The notes: generated by a model from the letters alone, not told the origin. Shown: positions 9,486 to 19,420, numbered from the stretch's first letter. The stretch: DNA of 64,000 bases from Marivita sp. S6314 (GCF_023015985.1 NZ_JALKAO010000001.1:186001-250000); one strand, 5' to 3'. Numbers and translations: made by a program.

Positions 9486-11330
9486 ATGGCCATGGGCAAA
9501 GGCAAACTGTCAAAGACCTTTATCTGGATCCTCATGGGTCTGTTGTTTGTCGGTCTGGCCGGCTTTGGCGCAACCAGCCTCACCGGCACCGCGCGCAGTG
9601 TCGCCACGGTGGGCGAAAAAGAGGTGTCCACCGATGCCTACGTGCTGGCCTTGCGCAACGAAATCAACGCCTTTGCCGCACAAGCGGGCCGCGCGGTTCC
9701 AATGTCCGAAGCGCAGTCGCTCGGCATCGACCAGCAGGTTCTGGCCCGGCTGATCACCGCCCGCGCGCTTGACAACGAGGCGGCCAATATCAGCCTGTCG
9801 GTTGGCGATGACGTGGTGGCCGACCAGTTGCTGCAAGTGCCGTCTTTCCAGGGCACCGATGGCAGCTTCAACCGCGAAGCCTATCGCTTTGCCTTGCGCA
9901 ATCAGGGCCTGTCGGAAGCCCAGTTCGAAGAACAGCTGCGCGAAGACACCGCCCGCACGGTCCTGCAAAGCGCGCTGATTGCGGGCAACACCCTGCCCGA
10001 CACCTATGTCGACACGCTTCTGGCCTATACCGGCGAAACCCGCAGCTTCACCTGGGCGCGTCTGGGTGGCTCTGACCTGCAAACCGGTTTGCCGGAACCG
10101 TCAGACGCCGATCTTCAGGCCTATTACGACGAAAACATCGACGCCTATACCCTGCCCGAACTGCGCGACATCACCTATGCGTGGATCACGCCGGAAATGA
10201 TCGTTGACACGGTCGAGGTGGACGACGCCACACTGCGGGCCGCCTATGACGAACGGTTTGCAGAGTTCAACCTGCCCGAACGCCGTCTTGTGGAACGGCT
10301 GGTCTATAGCGACGACACCGCCGCCAGTGCCGCGCTGGAGCGCGTGAACACAGGGGCCACGTTCGAGGATCTGGTCTCGGATCGGGGCCTCACGCTTACC
10401 GATGTCGATATGGGCGATGTGACCCGTGATGATCTGGGGGATGCGGGAGACGGCGTGTTCTCTGCGGAAACCGGTGCCGTTGTCGGTCCGCTGCCGTCCA
10501 ATCTGGGCCCGGCCCTCTATCGCATCAATGCCGTTCTGGATGCCCAGAGCACCAGTTTCGAAGACGCGCGCGCCGATTTGCGCGGGTCACTGGCGCTGGA
10601 CCGCGCGCGCCGCGTGATCGAAACGCTGGCGCAGACCATGGATGATGATCTTGCCGCTGGCGCGACGCTGGAAGAAATCGCCGATGGCACCGATATCGAG
10701 ATTGGTCAGATCGACTGGTTCCCCGGTACGGACGGGGCCATTGCCGCCTATGACGCCTTCCGCGACGCCGCCAGCGCGTTGACCGAAGATGACTTCCCGC
10801 AGGTCGAACAGCTTGGCGATGGCGGTGTGTTTGCCATGCGTCTCAACCGCATCCAGCCCCCCGCGCCGCAACCGCTTGAAGACGTGATTGATCAGGTGCG
10901 TCAGGGCTGGGACACGCGCGAACTGACGGCGCAGCTGATGGTGAATGCCGAAACACTCGCGGCGTCGCTTGCCAACGGGGCGACGTTCGAAGACCTGAAC
11001 CTGACGCCCAATCAGGAAACCGATCTGGGCCGTAACGCGCAGATCACGGATCTGAACCCCAACCTGCTGACCGCGGTGTTCGAAATGGGCGAAGGCGACA
11101 CTCGGGCGCTTGCCGGGACAGGCGACGTTTTGATCCTCCGGCTGGATGAAATCACCCCCGTCAACCGCGATGACGCCGATATCCAGCTTTTGGCTGACGC
11201 GCTGCGCAACCAATCCGCCAACAGCATCGCCGAAGACCTGTTCCGCGCCTTCGCGACGGACGTGCAGGTGCGCGGTGGTGTCGAAGTAAATCAAACAGCG
11301 ATCAACGCTGTGCATGCGGTTATTCAATAG
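9486..11330 (+). CDS. Membrane-anchored periplasmic peptidylprolyl isomerase / foldase, SurA-PpiD type
   Basis: A 614-residue protein with one N-terminal transmembrane anchor (FIWILMGLLFVGLAGFG). A SurA_N-like chaperone region follows (VGEKEVSTDAYVLALRNEIN ... VLARLITARALDNEA), and a degenerate parvulin domain lies in the middle (RRLVERLVYSDDTAASAALERVN). The architecture matches PpiD, a foldase for proteins leaving the Sec translocon. It is followed after 3 bp by trpE, an arrangement that I believe is common in the family. Confidence 0.85.
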   Translation: MAMGKGKLSKTFIWILMGLLFVGLAGFGATSLTGTARSVATVGEKEVSTDAYVLALRNEINAFAAQAGRAVPMSEAQSLGIDQQVLARLITARALDNEAANISLSVGDDVVADQLLQVPSFQGTDGSFNREAYRFALRNQGLSEAQFEEQLREDTARTVLQSALIAGNTLPDTYVDTLLAYTGETRSFTWARLGGSDLQTGLPEPSDADLQAYYDENIDAYTLPELRDITYAWITPEMIVDTVEVDDATLRAAYDERFAEFNLPERRLVERLVYSDDTAASAALERVNTGATFEDLVSDRGLTLTDVDMGDVTRDDLGDAGDGVFSAETGAVVGPLPSNLGPALYRINAVLDAQSTSFEDARADLRGSLALDRARRVIETLAQTMDDDLAAGATLEEIADGTDIEIGQIDWFPGTDGAIAAYDAFRDAASALTEDDFPQVEQLGDGGVFAMRLNRIQPPAPQPLEDVIDQVRQGWDTRELTAQLMVNAETLAASLANGATFEDLNLTPNQETDLGRNAQITDLNPNLLTAVFEMGEGDTRALAGTGDVLILRLDEITPVNRDDADIQLLADALRNQSANSIAEDLFRAFATDVQVRGGVEVNQTAINAVHAVIQ

Positions 11331-11333
11331 ACC

Positions 11334-12848
11334 ATGGCCAGTTTGACCCCCGATTTCGACAGCTTCGCCCGCGCCTATGACGCCGGCGAAAATCAGGTTG
11401 TCTATGCCCGCCTTGCCGCCGATCTCGACACGCCCGTGTCGCTGATGCTCAAGCTGACCGGTGCGGCCAAGGATGCCTTTGTGCTGGAAAGCGTCACGGG
11501 CGGTGAAGTGCGCGGACGCTATTCCATCATCGGCATGAAGCCCGACGTGATCTGGAAGTGCCACGGCACCAAAAGCAGCCTGAACCGCGCCGCGCGCTAC
11601 GATCCGGACGCGTTCGAGGATCAAACCGACGATCCGCTGACAGCGTTACGTGCGCTTATTGCAGAGTCGCGGATCGACCTGCCTGACGGCCTGCCCCAGG
11701 CGGCCGCCGGTCTGTTCGGATATCTGGGCTACGACATGATCCGCCTGGTCGAACACCTGCCCAACGTGAACCCCGATCCGCTGGGCCTGCCCGACGCGGT
11801 CATGATGCGCCCGTCCGTGGTGGCCGTGCTGGATGGCGTCAAGGGTGAGGTCACAGTCGTCTCTCCGGCCTGGATCAGCGACGGGTTAAGCGCACGTGCC
11901 GCCTATGCCCAGGCCGCAGAACGCGTGATGGACGCGGTGCGGGATCTTGAACGCGCCTTGCCACAACAGGCGCGCGAAATGGGTGATGCCGCCGAAATCG
12001 CACCGCCTGTGTCGAATTTCACCCATGACGGCTACAAGGACGCGGTCGAGAAAGCCAAGGATTACATCCGCGCCGGTGACATCTTTCAGGTGGTGCCTGC
12101 ACAGCGTTGGACGCAGGATTTCCCGCTTCCGCCATTCGCACTTTATCGGTCTTTGCGAAGAACCAATCCGTCACCGTTCATGTTTTACTTTAACTTCGGC
12201 GGCTTCCAGGTCATCGGGGCCAGCCCCGAGATTCTGGTGCGCGTGTTCGGCGACGAAGTCACGGTCCGCCCCATCGCAGGCACCCGCCCGCGCGGCGCGA
12301 CCCCGGAAGAGGACAACGCGCTTGAAGCCGATCTGCTGGGCGACGCCAAGGAATGCGCCGAACACCTGATGCTGCTTGATCTGGGCCGCAACGATGTTGG
12401 CCGCGTTGCCAAGATCGGCACCGTTCGCCCGACTGAAAAGTTCATCATCGAACGCTACAGCCACGTGATGCACATCGTTTCCAATGTCGTGGGCGAATTG
12501 AGCGAAGACCAGGACGCGCTGTCTGCGCTCTTGGCAGGTCTTCCTGCCGGCACAGTCAGCGGCGCGCCCAAGGTGCGCGCGATGGAGATCATCGACGAGC
12601 TGGAACCTGAAAAACGCGGCCTGTATGGCGGCGGCGTCGGGTATTTCAGTGCGGGTGGCGACATGGATATGTGTATCGCCCTGCGCACCGCCCTGGTTAA
12701 GGATAAAAAGCTTTATATTCAGGCAGGGGGCGGCGTGGTCTATGACAGCGATCCCGAGGCCGAGTATCAGGAAACCGTGCACAAATCGAACGCCATCCGC
12801 CGTGCCGCTGCGGACGCCGCGCGCTTTACCGGCAATGGCAACGACTGA
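11334..12848 (+). CDS. trpE: Anthranilate synthase component I
   Basis: Converts chorismate plus ammonia to anthranilate, the first step of tryptophan synthesis, together with TrpG (not in this window). The 504-residue protein has the N-terminal feedback-site motif VLESVTGGEVRGRYSIIG and the chorismate-binding core with GASPEILVRV, PIAGTRPRG, DLGRNDVGRV and GAPKVRAMEIIDELEP. No leader peptide or attenuator is seen because the gene starts 3 bp after the foldase gene. Confidence 0.96.
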   Translation: MASLTPDFDSFARAYDAGENQVVYARLAADLDTPVSLMLKLTGAAKDAFVLESVTGGEVRGRYSIIGMKPDVIWKCHGTKSSLNRAARYDPDAFEDQTDDPLTALRALIAESRIDLPDGLPQAAAGLFGYLGYDMIRLVEHLPNVNPDPLGLPDAVMMRPSVVAVLDGVKGEVTVVSPAWISDGLSARAAYAQAAERVMDAVRDLERALPQQAREMGDAAEIAPPVSNFTHDGYKDAVEKAKDYIRAGDIFQVVPAQRWTQDFPLPPFALYRSLRRTNPSPFMFYFNFGGFQVIGASPEILVRVFGDEVTVRPIAGTRPRGATPEEDNALEADLLGDAKECAEHLMLLDLGRNDVGRVAKIGTVRPTEKFIIERYSHVMHIVSNVVGELSEDQDALSALLAGLPAGTVSGAPKVRAMEIIDELEPEKRGLYGGGVGYFSAGGDMDMCIALRTALVKDKKLYIQAGGGVVYDSDPEAEYQETVHKSNAIRRAAADAARFTGNGND

Positions 12849-12861
12849 CCAATAGGGCGGA

Positions 12862-12898
12862 TTGGGGGCCAGCCCCCAAACCCCCGAGGTATTTTTGA
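12862..12898. terminator. GC hairpin plus AATACCTCGGGGG box between trpE and sufE
   Basis: The stem TTGGGGG / CCCCCAA (12862-12879) is followed by CCCCCGAGGTATTTTT. Read on the minus strand, downstream of sufE, the order is AAAAATACCTCGGGGG then hairpin, the same order as after gpt at 8.15 kb. It probably serves the convergent trpE and sufE transcripts; for trpE the ATTTTT gives a short T-run. Confidence 0.6.
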
Positions 12899-12928
12899 AA
12901 CAGAGATATGCAGAGGGTCTTAGAAGGC

Positions 12929-13339
12929 CTAGCGGGACGCCGCAGCGAACCCTTGCAAGCGCTCGATCATTGCGCGCAACCCGTTTGAGCGTTGCGCCGA
13001 CAGGTGATCGTTCAGACCCAGCCGCCCCAGTTCGGCGCGGGCATCAATGGCAGCAACGTCCGCGGGGGGCAAACCGTCATAAAGCTTGCGCAGCACCGCG
13101 ATCAGCCCGTTCACGATCATCGCGTCGCTTTCGCCCTCGAACCGGAGCACACCCTTCTCGATCTGCGGATGCAGCCACACCTGGCTCGCGCAGCCATCCA
13201 CCTTGGTGGCGGGCACTTTCAACGCGTCCGGCAACGGCTCCATCGCCTTGCCCATCTCGATCACCATCCGGTAGCGATCTTCCCAGTCGTCCAGAAATTC
13301 GAAATCTTCAACAATCTCTTCAAACGCGGCGCTGGCCAT
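12929..13339 (-). CDS. sufE: Cysteine desulfuration protein SufE
   Basis: Accepts persulfide sulfur from a cysteine desulfurase (SufS) for Fe-S cluster assembly. The 136-residue protein shows the SufE fold pattern (FEFLDDWEDRYRMVIEMGK ... KVDGCASQVWL ... INGLIAVL-type helix), with the acceptor cysteine in DGCAS. The suf operon itself is not in this window, so this is a separately placed copy. Convergent with trpE. Confidence 0.92.
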   Translation of the reverse strand: MASAAFEEIVEDFEFLDDWEDRYRMVIEMGKAMEPLPDALKVPATKVDGCASQVWLHPQIEKGVLRFEGESDAMIVNGLIAVLRKLYDGLPPADVAAIDARAELGRLGLNDHLSAQRSNGLRAMIERLQGFAAASR

Positions 13340-13471
13340 TGCGAACTCCCGTGGTCTGTCAGTGTCCCGAACACCTATTCAGCGCGGTCAGAAACGTCCA
13401 GCCCGGGCTTCACGCTTTTCAACTGCGACGCAATCGGTTACGTCGAAAGAAGACAGGCAAAGGGACCGACC

Positions 13472-13987
13472 ATGCGCAAATCAGCGACGCTCTTGATCCT
13501 CGCAACTGTGGCGTTGACGGGCTGTGCCGCCATCAACGAGTCCCGGTTCAATCCGCTCAACTGGTTTGGCTCAAGCCAACCCGACCCATCGGCCATGAAC
13601 CCCGCAGACAGTGAAACCAACCCGCTGATCCCGGCACGGCGCATTTCGTTCTTTCGCAACAACCAGCCAGAGGCCTTTGAAGGCCGTCCGATCGCGGATG
13701 TGACCGAGCTGTTGATCGAACGCCGCCCCGGTGGCGCGATCATTCGTGCCACAGGTCAGGCCAGCCGCGTCGGGCCCTACGACGTGCGGCTGATGGCGAA
13801 CGAGGCGGACAGCACGGATGACACGCTGGTGTTGGATCTGCGCGCCCTGCAACAACCCGGACCGCGCAACACCGGGCCCCGCGCGCGTCAGGTCACCGTG
13901 GCCGTCTGGATCACCGATCAGGACTTGCGCGGCATCCGCACCATCACGGTGCGCGGGGCAAACAATGCCCGGTCCTCGCGGCGCTAA
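13472..13987 (+). CDS. Putative lipoprotein of unknown function
   Basis: A 171-residue protein beginning MRKSATLLILATVALTGCAA. The hydrophobic signal and the LTGC lipobox predict lipid modification of the cysteine near residue 18. The mature part has a charged beta-rich stretch (RPIADVTELLIERRPGGAIIRATGQ ... RQVTVAVWITDQDLRGIRTITVRG). I do not recognise a named domain. The stop lies 3 bp from the convergent rnd stop. Confidence 0.8.
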   Translation: MRKSATLLILATVALTGCAAINESRFNPLNWFGSSQPDPSAMNPADSETNPLIPARRISFFRNNQPEAFEGRPIADVTELLIERRPGGAIIRATGQASRVGPYDVRLMANEADSTDDTLVLDLRALQQPGPRNTGPRARQVTVAVWITDQDLRGIRTITVRGANNARSSRR

Positions 13988-13990
13988 GCG

Positions 13991-15148
13991 CTAAATCTCG
14001 ATGATCTGAACCTGCTTGCCCTTCGCCGCAAGCGCCACGCGGCCATCACACAGCCGCAACGCATCATCGCCAAACACCTCGCGCCGCCAGCCACGCAGCG
14101 CGGGAATGTCCCGCTCTCCGGAGGCCAGCGCATCCAGTTCCGACGCGGTTGCAATCAGCTTTGACGCCACACCGGACGCTTCGGTCTTGGCCTTCAGAAG
14201 CACCCGCAGCAAATCCGCCAGCGCCGGGTTCACCTGGGCCGACTGGCGCGGGTTTTCCAGGGCGGGCAATTGGTCTTTCGGCAGGCTTTGGGCGCGGTGC
14301 ACCGCCTTGAGAATGCCATCGGCGATATCGCCCTTGCGCGCATCCCGCAGCAGCAACCGGGACCGTCCAAGTTCGGCCATGTCCTTGGGCTTGGTCGAGG
14401 CTAGTTCAACCAGAGCATCGTCCTTGTACACGCGGCTGCGCGGGATGTTGCGCTCTTGCGCGTAGGCTTCGCGGAACTTGGCCAGTTCTTTCACGATCGC
14501 CAGGAACCGCGGCGCATTTGACCGCGTCTTGACACGCATCCAGGCATCATCGGGATGGGTGACATAGGTTTCAGGCGCCAGCAGCGTGGCGATTTCCTCT
14601 TCGACCCATTTGTCGCGCCCGGTATCGCTCAGGCGCTTTTTCAGGAATTCGTAGATCTGGCGCAGATGCGTAACATCGGCCAGCGCATAGGTCTTCTGGC
14701 TGTCGGACAGCGGGCGGCGTGACCAGTCGGTGAACCGCGAAGACTTGTCCAGCGACTGCTTGGCGATCTTGCGCACCAGAGTTTCGTACCCCACCTGTTC
14801 GCCAAATCCCGCCACCATCGCGGCCACCTGGCTGTCAAACAGCGGTTCGGGGATCACGCCGTGATCAATGTAGAAAATCTCAAGATCCTGCCGCGCGGCG
14901 TGGAACACCTTGACCACATCCGGATTGCGAAACAGGTCCAGCAACGGGTCCAGAGACAGCCCATTGCTGAGCGGATCGACCAGAATGGCATCGGTTTCGC
15001 CATCCCCCCGAAAGGCCAACTGGACCAGACAAAGTTTGGAATAATAGGTCCGTTCACGCAGAAACTCGGTGTCAACGGTCACATATGACGTCTCTGCTGC
15101 GCGTTTGCAAAACGCAGCCAGATCGGTCGTCGTGGTCACTATGTTCAT
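13991..15148 (-). CDS. rnd: Ribonuclease D
   Basis: 3'-5' exoribonuclease that trims tRNA precursors. The 385-residue protein contains the DEDD exonuclease motifs VDTEFLRERTYY (near residue 22), FHAARQDLEIF and YALADVTHLRQIYEFL, followed by an HRDC-type helical region (LAKFREAYAQERNIPRSRVYKDDALVELA). Length and order match the alphaproteobacterial family. An unpaired 92-bp spacer separates it from purN. Confidence 0.95.
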   Translation of the reverse strand: MNIVTTTTDLAAFCKRAAETSYVTVDTEFLRERTYYSKLCLVQLAFRGDGETDAILVDPLSNGLSLDPLLDLFRNPDVVKVFHAARQDLEIFYIDHGVIPEPLFDSQVAAMVAGFGEQVGYETLVRKIAKQSLDKSSRFTDWSRRPLSDSQKTYALADVTHLRQIYEFLKKRLSDTGRDKWVEEEIATLLAPETYVTHPDDAWMRVKTRSNAPRFLAIVKELAKFREAYAQERNIPRSRVYKDDALVELASTKPKDMAELGRSRLLLRDARKGDIADGILKAVHRAQSLPKDQLPALENPRQSAQVNPALADLLRVLLKAKTEASGVASKLIATASELDALASGERDIPALRGWRREVFGDDALRLCDGRVALAAKGKQVQIIEI

Positions 15149-15240
15149 GTATCGGGTCGTTCTTTATTCAATTTTTTTATGCACCCCGCCCAAGATATAG
15201 CGGAAAAGCGAAACCCTGCATAGCGCAAGTTCCCCACAGT

Positions 15241-15834
15241 TCAAGGCAGGTCGAGCCGACTGCGATCCCCCGCAGCCACCCGGCGCAGAATTTTCGGATA
15301 AAGAACATGCTCTTGCGCCAATACGCGGTCTGCAAGTTTTTTTGGCGTATCCCCCGGAAGGATCGGAACGCGAGCCTGCCCCAGCACTTGACCGCCATCC
15401 AGCTCTGCGGTGACCTCATGCACCGAACAGCCCGCTTCGGCGTCGCCCGCCGCAATGGCGCAGGCGTGGGTGTTGAGCCCCTTGTACTTGGGCAACAGCG
15501 ACGGATGAATGTTGAGCATCTTGCCCTGCCAGCGCGTCACAAACCCTTCGGTCAACACCCGCATAAACCCGGCAAGGCAAATCAGATCGGGCCGCGCGGC
15601 GTCCAGCACGTCGTTCAGCTTGTCCTCGAACGCGGCTCGGTTCGCGCCGAACGGCCTGTGATCCACCACCGCCGTCATGATGCCCCGGGCGCGGGCTTTC
15701 TCCAGACCTCCGGCCTCAGCCGTGTTGGACAGCACCAGCACCGGACGCGCCGGGTGGTCGCCCGTCATGTCATCCACCAGCGACACCATGTTGGACCCGC
15801 CGCCCGAAATCAGGATCGCGACCCGCTGGGTCAC
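15241..15834 (-). CDS. purN: Phosphoribosylglycinamide formyltransferase
   Basis: Transfers a formyl group from 10-formyl-THF to GAR, third step of purine synthesis. The 197-residue protein has the N-terminal [12 protein letters not shown] substrate loop, the catalytic segment [13 protein letters not shown] and [16 protein letters not shown], and the conserved [14 protein letters not shown] aspartate region. Its ATG overlaps the purM stop by 4 bp, so translation is probably coupled. Confidence 0.96.
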   Translation of the reverse strand: MTQRVAILISGGGSNMVSLVDDMTGDHPARPVLVLSNTAEAGGLEKARARGIMTAVVDHRPFGANRAAFEDKLNDVLDAARPDLICLAGFMRVLTEGFVTRWQGKMLNIHPSLLPKYKGLNTHACAIAAGDAEAGCSVHEVTAELDGGQVLGQARVPILPGDTPKKLADRVLAQEHVLYPKILRRVAAGDRSRLDLP

Positions 15835-16877
15835 AAAAGCGAGCCGGAATAGGCAACACCGGGCGTAGCGGTGACGGTGCCGATTTCGGACACGGTTTCA
15901 CCCGCCTCCGTCAGCAAGGCTTTGATCTTTTCACTCTGCGCCGCGTCCACGACAAGGATCATGCCGATGCCGCAATTGAAGGTCTTCAACAATTCCGCTT
16001 CCGCCATGCCGCCGGTTTTGGCCAGCCACTGGAACACGGGCGGCAAATCCCATGCCGACAGATCAATCTGCGCGCCCAGTGTGTCCGGCAGCACACGGGG
16101 CAGGTTTTCGGTCAACCCGCCACCCGTGATATGCGCAAGCGCGTGCACCCCGCCTTGTTCGATGGCCGCAAGCGCCTGCTTGACATACAACCGCGTTGGC
16201 GTCAGCAGCGCCGCGCCAAGCGACCCATCGGCCCAGGGGCACTCCGCGTCCCAGCCAAGCCCCGACACCTCGACCAGACGCCGCACCAGCGAATAGCCGT
16301 TGGAATGCACCCCGTCAGACCCAAGACCCAGCAAGACATCGCCCTCGGTCACATCACGTGGCAGGTCCGACCCGCGCTCCATCGCGCCCACGGAAAACCC
16401 GGCCAGATCGAAATCCCCCTCGGGATACATGCCCGGCATTTCGGCCGTTTCACCGCCAATCAACGCGCAGCCCGACAGCGCACAGCCTTCGGCGATGCCT
16501 TCGATCACCCGCGCGGCAGTGTCGGTGTCCAGCTTTCCGGTTGCGAAATAATCCAGGAAAAACAGTGGCTCCGCGCCCTGGCACACCAGATCGTTGACGC
16601 ACATTGCCACCAGATCAATCCCCACGCCATCCACATGGCCGGTATCAATCGCAATCCGCAGTTTTGTGCCCACGCCATCCGTGGCCGCTACCAGAACCGG
16701 GTCACTGTAGCCCGCGCCCTTGAGATCAAACAGCGCGCCAAAGCCACCCAGCCCGGACATCACACCCGGACGGATCGTGCGTTTGGCGGCGGGTTTGATC
16801 CGCTCCACCAGCGCGTTACCCGCGTCGATATCCACACCTGCATCTGCATAGGTGATGCCGTTTTTTCCGTCTGTCAT
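15831..16877 (-). CDS. purM: Phosphoribosylformylglycinamidine cyclo-ligase (AIR synthetase)
   Basis: ATP-dependent ring closure of FGAM to AIR in purine synthesis. The 348-residue protein shows [20 protein letters not shown] at the N-terminus, [15 protein letters not shown], the [13 protein letters not shown] motif and [15 protein letters not shown]. First gene of a purM-purN pair transcribed away from tRNA-Ile2. Confidence 0.97.
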   Translation of the reverse strand: MTDGKNGITYADAGVDIDAGNALVERIKPAAKRTIRPGVMSGLGGFGALFDLKGAGYSDPVLVAATDGVGTKLRIAIDTGHVDGVGIDLVAMCVNDLVCQGAEPLFFLDYFATGKLDTDTAARVIEGIAEGCALSGCALIGGETAEMPGMYPEGDFDLAGFSVGAMERGSDLPRDVTEGDVLLGLGSDGVHSNGYSLVRRLVEVSGLGWDAECPWADGSLGAALLTPTRLYVKQALAAIEQGGVHALAHITGGGLTENLPRVLPDTLGAQIDLSAWDLPPVFQWLAKTGGMAEAELLKTFNCGIGMILVVDAAQSEKIKALLTEAGETVSEIGTVTATPGVAYSGSLL

Positions 16878-16991
16878 GCCGCGCCCTCCGGTGGTCGCGC
16901 GTGCATTAGCGCAGGTGGTGCGACGAGTCCATCACACAGGCCCCGCGCCTCTTGACGCGCCTAGGCACTCTGGTACTGAAACACACATGGC

Positions 16992-17068
16992 GGGCCTGTA
17001 GCTCAATTGGTTAGAGCAGAGCGCTCATAACGCTTTGGTTGCGGGTTCAAGTCCTGCCGGGCCTACCA
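16992..17068 (+). tRNA. tRNA with CAT anticodon, probably tRNA-Ile2
   Basis: A 77-nt cloverleaf with encoded CCA. The acceptor GGGCCTG pairs with CGGGCCT, including two G-U pairs, and the anticodon loop CTCATAA carries CAT. The GGGCC-type acceptor and the loop context resemble isoleucine tRNAs whose CAU anticodon is modified to lysidine by TilS. An elongator Met assignment is less likely, but identity cannot be proven by eye. Confidence 0.85.
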
Positions 17069-17196
17069 TTCCTCCATTTTCAGCGCATACGCGCTCATTT
17101 TCTCCGCCCCTTGGTGCCGCGCTTGACGAAGCGCGGGCGCAGCGTTGACCCTGAAGACACCGATTTTTCTGAAATCCGTGACTCAAGGTGCTCAAA

Positions 17197-17685
17197 ATGA
17201 TGTTTTTTCATGATCGCCACTTTCCAAAGTCTGGCGAATTTATCCGGAATGAGATGCCCCATTTCGCCCAAAAGAACCCAAAACCGTTCGGCGTTTTTGT
17301 CGATTACATCGGCGGCGATCGTGCGCTCGCCCTGTCCGCAACCAGCGCCGGAACCTACCCAAGGGTGAAGATTTCCAAAGACATCCGCAAGGACTGCAAT
17401 CTTCCTGGAAATGCAGTCGCCAGCGGGTGTTTCTGTCCGGTGCGGCCGGATTTCATTTATTTTCCGGACTGGTGTGTGGAATCTTTTGAAGAAGGAAGCA
17501 TGAGCAAGTGGAACTTTGCCGGAAAGCTTCTGCACGAAGCTGTGCATTGGGGTCGCTTCAAAAATGGTCTGTCGAGTCGCATCAATGACAACGAAGCCGG
17601 GCGGTTGTTTGAAATCGACGCCGGTTTCTCCAACAGCAAAGGTGACTATTGGAACAGAAAACCGCGCGACATCGACGACATTTAG
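17197..17685 (+). CDS. HEXXH protein resembling Tox-MPTase3 polymorphic-toxin metallopeptidases
   Basis: A 162-residue protein without signal peptide or membrane segment. A zinc-peptidase motif LLHEAVHWGRF places the metal ligands at about H113 and H117 with catalytic E114. A downstream NDNEAGRLFEID (E133, E139) matches the E-x-G-x2-FE pattern that I associate with the Tox-MPTase3 toxin domain. The start is the first of two ATGs, 6 nt after AAGGTG; a GTG is also possible. The gene is visibly richer in A/T than its flanks and stands alone beside a tRNA, as expected for acquired DNA. No delivery domain or obvious immunity gene is adjacent. Function is inferred only. Confidence 0.6.
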   Translation: MMFFHDRHFPKSGEFIRNEMPHFAQKNPKPFGVFVDYIGGDRALALSATSAGTYPRVKISKDIRKDCNLPGNAVASGCFCPVRPDFIYFPDWCVESFEEGSMSKWNFAGKLLHEAVHWGRFKNGLSSRINDNEAGRLFEIDAGFSNSKGDYWNRKPRDIDDI

Positions 17686-17716
17686 GAAACGAACGCCCCT
17701 AAAGCACACGCGGCCT

Positions 17717-18436
17717 TCACAACACGCACTGCGACACATCCGGGGTTGTGGCCCGCCAGCGCAGCGCGTCTGCAATCATTTGCGGGACCGCCGGGTGAAG
17801 ACCAATCGGATCGAGAACCGTCCCGGTAAATCCGGACGCTGCAACAGCGGCTGGCAGATCCTCCAGAACGTGACCGCGACGGGCTGCGAAATACGGCAGG
17901 CAGATGGCCGTGTCCGGTAATCCGGTCAGCACGGTTTCCAGCGACGGGTCTTCTTCAACGAATCCGCAACGCACCGATTTCAATTGAACCTCGTCCGCAA
18001 CCCGCCGCGCGAAATCGCGGGTGGCCTCGGAGACGCGGGTCGATTTTCCCGACCCGTGCCCGGCAATGACAAGATCAATGTCGGACGGCTCAAGCGTACG
18101 ATCCGTACAGATCGTCCGCAGCCACTCCGCCGCCAACATCGGCAAGGTGCAGTCCATCCCAAAGCTGACCAGTTGCGGGCCCACCACCTTGGCCAGCCGT
18201 TTTGGCAGTTGCACCCGTGTGAACCAGCCATCCGCCATGAACATCGGATAGATCAACGCCCCCGGCCGCTCTGCGCTCAGCGCTTCGACCCGGCCGGGCG
18301 CCGCCAGCGTCACCCCTTCAACCCGCGCATCGGGCAACAGGGCATCCACGGCTGACGCAAGCTCCGCGATCTCGGCCTCGCCGACATCCGGGTCCGAAGG
18401 TTGCCCGTGGCTGATCAGAAGTGCGTCAAACTGCAT
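17717..18436 (-). CDS. CbiX/SirB-type sirohydrochlorin chelatase family protein
   Basis: A 239-residue protein with two related halves. The first has LLISHGQPSDPD near residue 10 and PMFMADGWFTRVQLP near residue 65. The second has VIAGHGSGKS near residue 125 and CLPYFAARRGHVLEDLP. These histidine-containing segments are the metal/tetrapyrrole-binding motifs of class II chelatases that insert cobalt or iron into sirohydrochlorin. Metal preference cannot be read; no cob or cys genes are adjacent. Confidence 0.8.
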   Translation of the reverse strand: MQFDALLISHGQPSDPDVGEAEIAELASAVDALLPDARVEGVTLAAPGRVEALSAERPGALIYPMFMADGWFTRVQLPKRLAKVVGPQLVSFGMDCTLPMLAAEWLRTICTDRTLEPSDIDLVIAGHGSGKSTRVSEATRDFARRVADEVQLKSVRCGFVEEDPSLETVLTGLPDTAICLPYFAARRGHVLEDLPAAVAASGFTGTVLDPIGLHPAVPQMIADALRWRATTPDVSQCVL

Positions 18437-18468
18437 GTCATGTTCCGCTTTGGTGTCTTGGTCAGACC

Positions 18469-19236
18469 CTAGCGCGGCGACATGCGAATGGCACCATCAA
18501 GACGGATCACTTCGCCATTGAGCATCGCATTTTCAACGATATGCCGCACCAGCTGCGCGTATTCGGACGCATGCCCAAGGCGCGACGGGAACGGCACCTG
18601 GGCGCCAAGGCTGTCCTGCACCTCTTGCGGTAGACCTTCGAGCATCGGCGTCTTGAACAAACCCGGCGCAATGGCGCAGACCCGGATGCCCAAAGACGCC
18701 ATATCGCGGGCCATGGGCAGGGTCAGACCCACCACACCGCCCTTGGACGCGGCATAGGCGGCCTGCCCCACCTGCCCTTCGAACGCCGCGATAGACGCCG
18801 TGTTGATCACAACGCCGCGCGACCCGTCGGCGTCCAGCGGATCGTTCCGCGACATCACCGCCGCTGCCTGGGACGCGACGTTGAACGTACCAATCAGATT
18901 GACGTTGATCACCTTGGCAAATAGCGCCGGATCATGGGCGGCACCCTTCGAGACGGTTTTGGCCGCAGGTGCCATACCGGCACAATTCACCGCCACATGC
19001 AGCGCGCCGTACTCCGATGTGATCCGCTCCATCGCAGCGGCAACGCTTTGCGGATCGCTGACGTCGGTCTGGATAAACAAACCGCCCAGCGTAGCCGCGG
19101 TTTTCTCACCGATCTCGGCGTTCAGGTCGAGGATCACAACCTTGGCCCCGGCCTCGGCCAGTGCCGTGGCGGCGGCTTCACCCAATCCGGAGGCACCACC
19201 GGTCACGGCGGCAATTGTCTGTTCTGAAATCTTCAT
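18469..19236 (-). CDS. Short-chain dehydrogenase, 3-hydroxyacyl-CoA dehydrogenase type II (HSD10-like)
   Basis: A 255-residue SDR enzyme with the NAD-binding motif [11 protein letters not shown], the NCAGMAPA segment and the S-Y-K triad in [23 protein letters not shown]. The [27 protein letters not shown] block is characteristic of HSD10-like 3-hydroxyacyl-CoA dehydrogenases, which act in fatty-acid or branched-chain degradation. The ATG at 19234-19236 is the natural start; the ORF is open further upstream. It precedes the chelatase gene by 32 bp. Confidence 0.87.
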   Translation of the reverse strand: MKISEQTIAAVTGGASGLGEAAATALAEAGAKVVILDLNAEIGEKTAATLGGLFIQTDVSDPQSVAAAMERITSEYGALHVAVNCAGMAPAAKTVSKGAAHDPALFAKVINVNLIGTFNVASQAAAVMSRNDPLDADGSRGVVINTASIAAFEGQVGQAAYAASKGGVVGLTLPMARDMASLGIRVCAIAPGLFKTPMLEGLPQEVQDSLGAQVPFPSRLGHASEYAQLVRHIVENAMLNGEVIRLDGAIRMSPR

Positions 19237-19420
19237 GTTGGTGATCCCCTGTGTCTGGCCGATGCTATGGCTGCCCGGAAATGACACGCCAACCCGGCCG
19301 TCTTCAAGCCCGACCGTCGGATTGTTTTCTTTCAGCAGGTCATCCGATGCAGCAGAGTTGTGCGTGCCGCCCTCTGGTCCTATGTGTGAAGTCCCGCAAC
19401 ACAGGCAAGTCGGACCCCTC

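Noticed and set aside
16992-17068. attL/attR duplication of the tRNA-Ile2 3' end around the metallopeptidase gene
   Set aside because: I looked for the T-arm/acceptor sequence again downstream of 17685 and did not find a copy.
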